A stretch of 7,841 nt of DNA from an uncultured Saprospiraceae bacterium (GTDB taxonomy: Bacteria; Bacteroidota; Bacteroidia; Chitinophagales; Saprospiraceae), in NCBI GenBank assembly GCA_937864255.1, contig CALMIT010000208.1:1-7841 (forward strand), read 5' to 3'. Shown here one piece after another: positions 1-6,174 of the stretch; positions within the stretch are counted from its first letter, which is position 1; each line of letters opens with the position of its first letter. A program made the position numbers and the translations under genes. A model generated the notes under the pieces. The model was given only the letters and a program-made list of their open reading frames with translations. It ran no database searches and was not told the DNA's origin.

Positions 1-356
<356 letters not shown>

Positions 357-508
357 AATATTCTTAGCAGCAGCCAGCACCTAAGCACCAACTACCGACT
401 AATCGCTATTTCGATTATTATCCTGTATTTAAAAACTCAATCTCCTCCCTCTCTCAAAACCTTACTCTATCCCATACGTCAATGAACTTTCTTTCCTTTT
501 TTTCAAAA
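357..508 (-). other. rRNA operon leader (transcribed, non-coding)
   Basis: This is the stretch between the predicted transcription start (about 508, judged from the -7 box) and the 16S 5' end. On the minus strand it begins with an A/G-rich run, then has GTTCATTGA at 479-487, which resembles the boxA-like GTTCTTTGA seen in leaders of Bacteroidota rRNA operons. A purine-only stretch (minus strand, about 440-456) follows. Near the 16S end a short inverted repeat (CTTAG ... CTAAG, about 370-390) could contribute to pre-rRNA folding. No protein is encoded here. The boxA reading is by resemblance only. Confidence 0.6.
479..487 (-). promoter_or_regulatory. boxA-like antitermination motif in rRNA leader
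   Basis: The minus strand reads GTTCATTGA about 20-30 nt after the predicted transcription start. Leaders of Bacteroidota rRNA operons often carry a GTTCTTTGACA-like element in this place, thought to act as the Nus-factor boxA. This copy differs by one base. Its position between a strong promoter and 16S fits, but a nine-base motif is weak evidence alone. Confidence 0.4.
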
Positions 509-514
509 GGACTG

Positions 515-545
515 CAAAGATAATAGGCGTATTCTGATTCACAAA
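515..545 (-). promoter_or_regulatory. rRNA operon promoter (Bacteroidota sigma-A type)
   Basis: On the minus strand TTTG (542-545) is followed by exactly 19 bases and then TATCTTTG (515-522). This matches the Bacteroidota housekeeping consensus, -33 TTTG and -7 TAnnTTTG, without mismatch. It faces the 16S gene about 160 bases away, as expected for an rRNA operon. Transcription should start near 508. An A/T-rich inverted repeat lies directly upstream (551-580). Confidence 0.85.
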
Positions 546-550
546 ATACT

Positions 551-580
551 TTTTAAAAATTTTCTTTGGAATTTTTAAAA
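551..580 (-). promoter_or_regulatory. A/T-tract inverted repeat upstream of rRNA promoter (UP-element-like)
   Basis: TTTTAAAAATT (551-561) and AATTTTTAAAA (570-580) form a perfect 11-bp inverted repeat with an 8-base spacer. Relative to the predicted rRNA start it spans about -43 to -72, where UP elements contact the RNA polymerase alpha C-terminal domain in other bacteria. It has no G or C in the arms. No gene ends nearby on the plus strand, so a terminator role is unlikely. The UP-element role is inference from position and composition. Confidence 0.45.
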
Positions 581-849
581 TAATGCCGCTGCGCAAAACT
601 AATCTTACCGGACATTCGAGTTATTTGAAAATAAAATTTCGAATCCTCGTTTAATCAAAACAAGTTTGTATGCCAAAAGACCTGACTTTGAAACGAATAA
701 ATTTTTTTAAAAAAGTAGGTTTTTATTTCAAACACAACCGAAGTCAATCTGTGTGAATTTTTCAAACTTTGTAAAATTCGGGTTTGGCAGGAATTTTTCA
801 TTTTTTTGCCACAGTTTTCATCCGTAAATGAAATTTCAAAACACACTCC
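581..849. other. A/T-rich intergenic region between rRNA promoter and TonB receptor
   Basis: This stretch has many homopolymer A and T runs and no credible coding frame; the minus-strand frame at 655-846 is Lys/Phe-rich with no recognisable motif. It must hold the receptor's promoter. I could not find a clean TAnnTTTG box: the nearest are TGACTTTG (683-690) and AAACTTTG (764-771), each with one mismatch and without a well-spaced -33 TTTG. The base just before the receptor ATG is in an A/C-rich context without Shine-Dalgarno, usual for this phylum. Confidence 0.6.
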
Positions 850-2232
850 ATGAAGATTTTTATTTCTCTCGTCGGGCTAATACTCTCCTGTTTTGCCGCT
901 ATGACACAAACAGCCGTTATTACCGGTACAATTACGGATGCGGACTCCGGCAAGCCGATTGAATTGGCTACCGTATTCATACGTGTTAAAAACATTGTAG
1001 CCGAAACAAATGACAAGGGCTTTTACCGGCTCGAAGTTCCGGCAGATGAAGCGTATATTCTGGGATTTTCCAGAATCGGATTTAAAGAAACGGCTATCGA
1101 AATAGCCCCGATGAATGCCGGGACTACTCGCCAAATTGACGTAAAACTGGCGCCCCTGGAGAGTGATTTGGAAATTGTGGTGACTGAAAGTCGTGTCAAT
1201 GACGCCGGCATGATTCGCGAAAGTATGGAGCAACTACGCCTGCTGCCCACTACTACTGGCAATCTTGAAAGCGTGCTGCCAAGTATAGCGCTGGGCGTGA
1301 GTAGCGGAACGGGAGGCGAATTGAGTTCGCAATACAATGTTCGCGGCGGAAATTATGATGAAAACCTGGTCTATGTCAACGATTTTGAAATATACCGCCC
1401 GCAACTTATCAGGGCAGGACAACAGGAAGGGCTGACTTTCGCCAACATGAATCTGGTGCGCGACCTGACTTTCTCGTCGGGTGGTTTTGATGCCAAATAC
1501 GGCGACAAATTGTCCAGCGTTTTGGATATTCGTTATAAAAGGCCTTCCGAGTTTCGTTCTTCTATTGAGGCGAGTTTATTGGGCGGCTCAGCGCACGTGG
1601 AAGGGAGTACCAAACTCAGGAAAAACAGCTATCAAAAATTGCGCTACCTGGTCGGTGCGCGCTACAAAACTACACGCTACCTGCTCGGTACACTGGACAT
1701 AAAAGGCGAATATTTGCCCGATTTTTTTGATGTGCAGGCTTACCTCACTTATGATTTTAATCGCGACTGGCAACTTGGGCTGATGGGGAATTTCAACCGG
1801 GCGGTTTACAGATTTACACCTGAAGAAAGAAGTACGGGGTTCGGTTTGATCAATTTTGCTTTACAGCTTTTTTCGGCTTTTGAAGGACAGGAAATTGATG
1901 ATTTTTCACTGGGCATGGGCGGCGTTTCGCTTACTTATCTCCCGGAAAGAAGACACAATCCGTTTTACTTAAAATTTCTCGCTTCCACTTTTCAAATTGA
2001 TGAAAACGAACGCTTTGACATCATCGGCGATTACCGCCTCCGCGAGGTGGAAAGCGCATTGGGAAGCGATAATTTTGGAAACGTGATACGCGAAATTGCG
2101 GAAGGTACGCAACATCAGTACGTACGCAATTTTTTAAATTCCAATGTGACCAATTTTGAACATAAAGGCGGCTACGAACTGGAAGCAAACACCAAAGACC
2201 TCGACATCGCCGCCAGCCACTTTTTTCAATGA
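850..2232 (+). CDS. TonB-dependent outer-membrane receptor, N-terminal part (ends at premature TGA)
   Basis: This is the first 460 residues of a TonB-dependent receptor, an outer-membrane beta-barrel that imports ligands using energy from TonB-ExbBD. Residues 1-~20 form a signal peptide (ILSC at 11-14 also resembles a lipobox, but such receptors normally use signal peptidase I). Residues ~22-105 are a CarboxypepD_reg-like beta-sandwich (ITGTITDADSGKPIELATV, then DKGFYRLEVP). Residues ~110-235 are the plug, with QYNVRGGNYDENLVYVND and SSGGFDAKYGDKLSSVLDI. Barrel strands then begin. The frame stops at TGA 2230-2232, but the same frame stays open to 3378 and completes the barrel, so the intact gene would be about 842 codons. 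The missing residue aligns with a Trp (FFQ-W-GAKFQHE) by my memory of the family. No SusD partner is adjacent, so the substrate is unknown. Confidence 0.9.
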   Translation: MKIFISLVGLILSCFAAMTQTAVITGTITDADSGKPIELATVFIRVKNIVAETNDKGFYRLEVPADEAYILGFSRIGFKETAIEIAPMNAGTTRQIDVKLAPLESDLEIVVTESRVNDAGMIRESMEQLRLLPTTTGNLESVLPSIALGVSSGTGGELSSQYNVRGGNYDENLVYVNDFEIYRPQLIRAGQQEGLTFANMNLVRDLTFSSGGFDAKYGDKLSSVLDIRYKRPSEFRSSIEASLLGGSAHVEGSTKLRKNSYQKLRYLVGARYKTTRYLLGTLDIKGEYLPDFFDVQAYLTYDFNRDWQLGLMGNFNRAVYRFTPEERSTGFGLINFALQLFSAFEGQEIDDFSLGMGGVSLTYLPERRHNPFYLKFLASTFQIDENERFDIIGDYRLREVESALGSDNFGNVIREIAEGTQHQYVRNFLNSNVTNFEHKGGYELEANTKDLDIAASHFFQ

Positions 2233-3378
2233 GGAGCAAAATTTCAGCATGAATCTATAAATGACCGCATCAATGAATGGGAGCGACTGGACTCGGCGGG
2301 CTATTCTCTGCCTTTTGACACCAACCAGGTTTTGGTCAACGAAGTGGTCAAATCAAAAAACCAACTTTCATCCAATCGCCTCAGCAGCTTTTTTCAATAC
2401 ACCTACACCTGGCGGCGCGATAGCGTGGCGGAATGGAGAGTCAGTTCCGGTCTGCGGGCTGCTTACTGGGATTTGAATGAAGAAATCTTTGTGACGCCGC
2501 GGCTCCAGCTACTTTACAAGCCCCTTGCGGGGAAAACAGACATCAGCTACCGCCTGGCGGGCGGGCTTTATTACCCGCCCCCCTTCTACCGTGAACTGCG
2601 CGCGCCAAGCGGACAGGTGAGCGAAGATGTGCTGGCGCAAAAATCAGCTCATATCGTCGGAGGCTTGACCTGGGATTTTTTTATAGGCCGGAAGAAAAAT
2701 ATAAAAATGCGCTTCATCACGGAAGCCTATTATAAAAAATTGTGGGACTTGGTCAGTTATGAAATTGAAAATGTACGCATCAGATACGCCGGACAAAACA
2801 ACGCCACCGGCTATGTAGCGGGCTGGGATATGCGCCTGAATGCGGAATTTGTACCCGGCGCCGAATCCTGGATCAATCTTTCTTTGCTGCGCGCCCGCGA
2901 AAAACTGGACGGCATCCAACACATGATCAGAGAAGTGGGCGACAGCACCGGCACGGTAGTAAATGATGTGCCGCGCCCTTCTGACCAATTGATGACCCTG
3001 TCCGTGTTTTTTCAGGATTACCTGCGTAAAAACAAGAATTTTAAAACACACGTACAAATCACTGTGGGAACCGGGCTGCCTTACGGATTGCGTGGCAATA
3101 ATGAGGTGTATCGCAACACCTATCGTTTTTCGCCTTATCACCGCGTGGATATTGGTTTTTCGCTTTTATTGTGGGACGAATCGCGGCGGGAAAATCGTCC
3201 GCGCCATTTTCTGCGCTTTACCCGCAGCACCTGGCTGAGCCTGGAAGTTTTCAACCTGATGAAAGTACAAAATCAGGCTTCAAATACCTGGATCAAAACT
3301 ATTTTCAAACAGCAGTATTCTATCCCAAATTACCTGACTTCACGCCGGATAAATTTGCGCCTGCGTATGGATTTTTAA
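2233..3378 (+). pseudogene. TonB-dependent receptor, C-terminal barrel half (downstream of the in-frame TGA)
   Basis: This continues the frame of the N-terminal half directly after TGA 2230-2232, with 381 sense codons and no further stop. It starts GAKFQHESINDRINEWERLD, a barrel-strand and loop sequence typical of this receptor family, and ends INLRLRMDF: alternating residues with a terminal Phe, the usual outer-membrane barrel end recognised by BAM. There is no in-frame ATG near its start (the first candidate is TTG at 2332), and a barrel half without plug or signal peptide would not work alone, so it is not an independent gene. Either the gene carries a nonsense change (TGG to TGA is one base) or the base is a sequencing error. 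The open frame over 1.1 kb means any inactivation is recent. Confidence 0.8.
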
Positions 3379-3381
3379 GAT

Positions 3382-3389
3382 TATTTTTG
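3382..3389 (+). promoter_or_regulatory. possible -7 promoter box (TATTTTTG)
   Basis: TATTTTTG matches the Bacteroidota -7 consensus TAnnTTTG and lies 17 bases before the ATG at 3407. The nearest -33-like TTTG (3354-3357) is 24 bases upstream, longer than the usual 19-21, and the leader would be only about 10 nt. It is a weak candidate in A/T-rich DNA. Co-transcription with the receptor, 28 nt away, is the alternative. Confidence 0.25.
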
Positions 3390-3406
3390 GCAAATTAAAA
3401 AACACA

Positions 3407-4186
3407 ATGGACAAGCAATTGCTACAACAATGGGTTGCTGAAAATAATTTTGGAGAGCTTTTTAAAATGCTGCTCTCCGATAAAAAATACGCTGACTACA
3501 AAAGTGATATCCTGCAAATAAAAGGGCGCTGGGCAAAATTGGAACGAGATCAAAGGTCAGGTTTGATTTCTTATGAACAACAAAATATAGAACTTGCTAA
3601 CATCAGAAAAGCTATTTTGGATTTGTGTGAAAATGACTTTGAAACGGGCCGACAGGATTTAAAAACCATTTCAAAAACAAAACTAATCTGGATTGCGCTT
3701 TTTTTGATGTTTCTGGCCTTCGCTTTGGCTCATCTTATTACCAAATACTACAATTCAACTCAAGAGTCGAAAAAAGAAAAAACAGAAAACACAAGCAATC
3801 CGCCCGAAACCACTACATATAAATCATACGACTTTAAAGGACACAGCCTGAAAATGACCGCCCGATACGCCGGTGAAATTGAAATCCGCATTTTGTCAGC
3901 GACCCTGGCGGAATACAACGGCGATCAAAATGTATTTCAATTAAAATTCCGGGTAAAAGACCTTTCCGGTTTTGGTCAAAATTTTAACGACTCAAACGTG
4001 CATCTCGTCATTGACGGGCTTGAAACCGCGCCTTACAAATCTGCCATTCCATTTGTCGAAGCCAAAACAGAGGTGAATGCAACCGCGGATTTCCTGGTCG
4101 AAAAATCAGCCGATGCGGGCGTCCTGGTTTTTTATTTCGGAGTGACCGAGCCAATTTCAAAGCAGGAATACCCTTTGAAATTTTAA
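3407..4186 (+). CDS. membrane protein with EAD11-like N-terminal domain and extracytoplasmic beta-rich domain
   Basis: A 259-residue protein in three parts. Residues 1-~76 are helical and charged: LLQQWVAENNFGELFKMLL, then ILQIKGRWAKLERDQRSGLI, SYEQQNIELANIRKAILDL. This layout (a helix, a run like LQIKGRWAKLERDQRSG, then an N-x-IR-x-AILDL helix) resembles effector-associated domain 11, a death-like adaptor domain of Bacteroidota conflict systems. Residues ~92-112 form one transmembrane helix. A polar linker rich in Ser, Thr, Lys and Glu (~115-138) leads to a beta-rich domain (~139-259) of no family I recognise. With several Lys before the helix, the N-terminus should be cytoplasmic and the C-terminus periplasmic. 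It converges on the SRPBCC gene with 2 nt between stops. The EAD11 call is by eye; the function of the whole is unknown. Confidence 0.8.
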   Translation: MDKQLLQQWVAENNFGELFKMLLSDKKYADYKSDILQIKGRWAKLERDQRSGLISYEQQNIELANIRKAILDLCENDFETGRQDLKTISKTKLIWIALFLMFLAFALAHLITKYYNSTQESKKEKTENTSNPPETTTYKSYDFKGHSLKMTARYAGEIEIRILSATLAEYNGDQNVFQLKFRVKDLSGFGQNFNDSNVHLVIDGLETAPYKSAIPFVEAKTEVNATADFLVEKSADAGVLVFYFGVTEPISKQEYPLKF

Positions 4187-4188
4187 AC

Positions 4189-4727
4189 CTACAAAATCTT
4201 GTTATTGGTAAAATTGTGCGGGAAAGTCGGCTTGGGTGGCGGCGGTATTTTTGCTTTTTCCATTTCCGGGAGCGCTTTCCTGCGGAGCAATTCCAGCCGG
4301 ATACTTTCCTCTCCCTTGCGCATCGCCCACAGATGATTGGCCGCAAAAATCGGCCGCAAAACCGGCGTCAGAAATTTTAATAAAAACTTTTCGGCACTGA
4401 TACGCCAGTCATAAATAACCTCGCAGTGCCCGTCCGCAGTGTCCCGAAAAATCCATTCTCCGCTTCCCACAAAATCGCCCAGTGCTTCGATGGCAAAGCC
4501 GTTTTTACCACCCTGAATTTCCAGCGAAGCGTGTACGGCAGCCAGCCTTTTGTATAAAGTTCGACCAGCTTTCCCACGCCGCCGGACTGACCTTTTTCCA
4601 AAACCTTCACATCCAGGTAAACGCTCGGCCACCATTCAGTCAAAGCGTCCACATCTTCTAAAAGGCGGTAAACTTCCCCGGCGCTCGCCCGGAGTTTCCA
4701 ATTTGTAATAAAATGATACTGACTCAT
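4189..4727 (-). pseudogene. SRPBCC (START/polyketide cyclase-like) protein, frameshifted
   Basis: The N-terminal frame from ATG 4727 reads YHFITNWKLRASAGEVYRLL, then ALTEWWPSVYLDVKVLE and GVGKLVELYTKGWLPYTLRW. This is the first half of an SRPBCC helix-grip fold that binds a hydrophobic ligand in a deep cavity. After ...FRVVK the family pattern continues only in another frame: GFAIEALGDFVGSGEWIF, HCEVIYDWRIS, LTPVLRPIFAANHLWAMRKG. The switch falls at five Ts at 4502-4506 (AAAAA on the coding strand). One added A would give VVKNGFAIEALGDF and a continuous product of about 179 residues, a normal length. It ends at TAG 4189-4191, tail-to-tail with the membrane-protein gene. No signal peptide is seen, so the product is likely cytoplasmic. 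A homopolymer indel is equally consistent with sequencing error or a real pseudogene. Confidence 0.82.
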
Positions 4728-4738
4728 AAAAAAGCATT

Positions 4739-4801
4739 GATTTTAGAATAAACGAAACTCTGCAAAACGGGCTAAATGTAGTTTTACATTTTTCTAAAAT
4801 C
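4739..4801. repeat. nested inverted repeats near SRPBCC start
   Basis: GATTTTAGAA (4739-4748) and TTCTAAAATC (4792-4801) are a perfect 10-bp inverted repeat 43 bases apart. Between them, adjoining the right arm, AAATGTA (4774-4780) and TACATTT (4785-4791) form a perfect 7-bp hairpin with a GTTT loop. They cover the promoter or leader of the minus-strand SRPBCC gene. They could be an operator or an mRNA leader structure; A/T-rich composition makes chance arms somewhat likely. Confidence 0.55.
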
Positions 4802-4815
4802 CAGCTTTTACTGCT

Positions 4816-4851
4816 CTTCGCGACAAAATTTAAAGCCTTCGCGACAAGATT
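4816..4851. repeat. 15-bp direct repeat with 21-bp period
   Basis: CTTCGCGACAAAATT (4816-4830) and CTTCGCGACAAGATT (4837-4851) match at 14 of 15 positions, including an 11-base exact core. Start-to-start distance is 21 bp, two helical turns, so the copies face the same side of the DNA. This is the arrangement of paired binding sites for a response regulator or similar activator. It sits between two divergent genes. The regulator is unknown. Confidence 0.6.
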
Positions 4852-5015
4852 GATATACCAGCCCGATGTGGGTGATCAACTTTGTTCTCGTCATCATTTC
4901 ACACAATTTTTTTAAAAAAATCAGCCGCTGCAAACCTGTATAAAAAATGACAGGCTCCGGCTCAAAGAATATGGTTTTATGGTGAGAAGGTATGATGGTG
5001 AATCATGCCTTGTGT

Positions 5016-5041
5016 CGCCTGCCTCCTAAAACCGGCAGGCG
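5016..5041. repeat. G/C-rich palindrome (REP-like hairpin)
   Basis: CGCCTGCC (5016-5023) and GGCAGGCG (5034-5041) form a perfect 8-bp stem with a 10-base loop, in otherwise A/T-rich DNA about 80 bases before the SnoaL-like gene. CCTGCC/GGCAGG palindromes recur between genes in many Bacteroidota genomes and resemble REP elements. No T-tract follows directly, so it is not an obvious terminator, and no gene ends just upstream on the plus strand. Confidence 0.55.
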
Positions 5042-5119
5042 GCCTCTCCTTTAAAAATTCTGCTTTTTAAAATATCAGTCATCTTTTTAAAAATTTCCAA
5101 ACCTTTTAATTTTCAGAAA

Positions 5120-6004
5120 ATGAACTCAATCAAAATTTCCGCCCTCCTGTTTTTTGCTATCCTGAATTTTCAAAATGCCTTCGCAGGAAAATTGGAAGCA
5201 AACCTCCGCGCTTTTTTTGCCGCCGTAGATGCGGGCGATTTGGAAAAAGCGGGGAGTTACCTGAGTCCCGACGTCAAAGTCATTTTGCCGGTAGCTCCGC
5301 AAACGCTCGACTTTGAAGGCTACAGTAACATCAGAAAAAGTTTTAAAACTGGTTTTCCCGATCTGCAACACAAAATCCTGGAATGTACCGAAGGCAAAAA
5401 CAGCCTGGGATTTAAGGCCATGTTTTTGGGTACCAACACCGGAATGCTGATGGGCAACCAGCCGAGCGGCAACCGCGTGGAGCTTCCTTTCGTCGGCTAT
5501 TTCAAATTCGATGACGCTGGAAAAATTATCGAAATAAACAGCCAGTTTGACCTCGCTTCTTTCCGGGCACAACTCATGAAAGGCAGTAGCGCCGCCGATT
5601 ACAAAATGATGGCGACAGCGTCAATGAAAGAACTTGACAAGCGCAATTTGCAGGGCGTGATTCGCAATTGTACGAAAGAAACCAAATTTTACGGATTCAC
5701 GCCGATGCCTGTGGACGCGGACGGCTATGTGCAGGCTATGTCTGATTTGCTGGCTGCTTTTCCCGATTCAAAATTCACCATAGACGACGTTGTTGCAGAA
5801 AATAATAAGGTCGTGGTGCGGCATCATCTTACCGGCACACATACCGGCAAAGATTTTCAGGGTATAAAAATTTCGAATAAAAAAGTAATGGTAGCTGCCA
5901 CAGTGACTTTTGAATACAGCGGCGACAAGGTCAGCAATGTTTATCTCAATGCCGATCACCTGGGCATGATGCAGCAATTGAGCGCGCCGATGTCAAATAA
6001 CTGA
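5120..6004 (+). CDS. exported protein with two tandem SnoaL/NTF2-like domains
   Basis: A 294-residue protein with an N-terminal signal peptide (hydrophobic ~5-20, likely cleaved after AFA, residue 23 onward mature), so periplasmic or secreted. Two copies of a SnoaL-like (NTF2 superfamily) cone fold follow, ~24-152 and ~160-287. The copies align on GY-x(~10)-FPD (residues 67-81 and 202-216), GT-x-TG (104-108 and 239-243), and a closing strand and helix (YFKFDDAGKI and TFEYSGDKVS). Such domains bind or isomerise small hydrophobic or polyketide-like molecules, or act as ester cyclases, but many have no known reaction. I assign none here. ATG 5120 is chosen because it gives a clean signal peptide. 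It stops at TGA, showing TGA is a stop in this genome. A 170-bp gap separates it from the cytochrome gene. Confidence 0.85.
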   Translation: MNSIKISALLFFAILNFQNAFAGKLEANLRAFFAAVDAGDLEKAGSYLSPDVKVILPVAPQTLDFEGYSNIRKSFKTGFPDLQHKILECTEGKNSLGFKAMFLGTNTGMLMGNQPSGNRVELPFVGYFKFDDAGKIIEINSQFDLASFRAQLMKGSSAADYKMMATASMKELDKRNLQGVIRNCTKETKFYGFTPMPVDADGYVQAMSDLLAAFPDSKFTIDDVVAENNKVVVRHHLTGTHTGKDFQGIKISNKKVMVAATVTFEYSGDKVSNVYLNADHLGMMQQLSAPMSNN

Positions 6005-6080
6005 TTATCAGGTTTTTCCTGCTGCTAAACTTGCTTTACGAACTCATCTGTTTTTATAAAATTTTGAAAATCACCCTGTC

Positions 6081-6118
6081 CTCGAACCATTTGGAATTTA
6101 CCTGCCAGGTGGTTCGAG
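6081..6118. repeat. inverted repeat between SnoaL-like and cytochrome genes
   Basis: CTCGAACCA (6081-6089) and TGGTTCGAG (6110-6118) are a perfect 9-bp inverted repeat with 20 bases between, inside which ACCTGCCAGGT (6100-6110) is itself a small palindrome overlapping the right arm. It lies 77 bases after the SnoaL-like stop and 57 before the cytochrome start. It could be a weak terminator for the upstream gene or an operator for the cytochrome; only a short TTTT run (6125-6128) follows. Confidence 0.5.
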
Positions 6119-6174
6119 AGGCGGGTTTTCGTACGACACCTAAATACTTTCTCAACCTTTAAAATCATTTTGAC

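Larger units (their letters stand above)
4728..5119. other. divergent intergenic region with several repeats
   Basis: These 392 bases separate the SRPBCC gene (minus) from the SnoaL-like gene (plus) and should contain both promoters. I see no coding frame and no perfect TAnnTTTG box; the closest, CAACTTTG at about 4878-4885, has one mismatch. It contains a nested inverted repeat next to the SRPBCC start (4739-4801), a 15-bp direct repeat with 21-bp period (4816-4851), a T7A7 tract (4907-4920) likely to bend DNA, and a G/C-rich hairpin (5016-5041). No tRNA or known riboswitch was recognised. Confidence 0.6.

Noticed and set aside
764..771. AAACTTTG as -7 box of the receptor promoter
   Set aside because: It mismatches the consensus first base and has no TTTG at the right distance upstream.
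2230..2232. TGA as recoded Trp/Gly or selenocysteine
   Set aside because: Trp uses TGG in the same gene, the SnoaL-like gene terminates at TGA, and no stable hairpin of SECIS type follows directly.
2261..2476. ATG-initiated frame overlapping the receptor's second half
   Set aside because: It is out of frame with the well-conserved barrel sequence and encodes no recognisable protein.
4907..4920. T7A7 tract as a rho-independent terminator
   Set aside because: It has no G/C stem and no gene ends beside it; it is more likely a bent or flexible A/T tract.
6009..6021. CAGG-TTTTT-CCTG hairpin as terminator of the SnoaL-like gene
   Set aside because: The stem is only 4 bp and no T-tract follows it.
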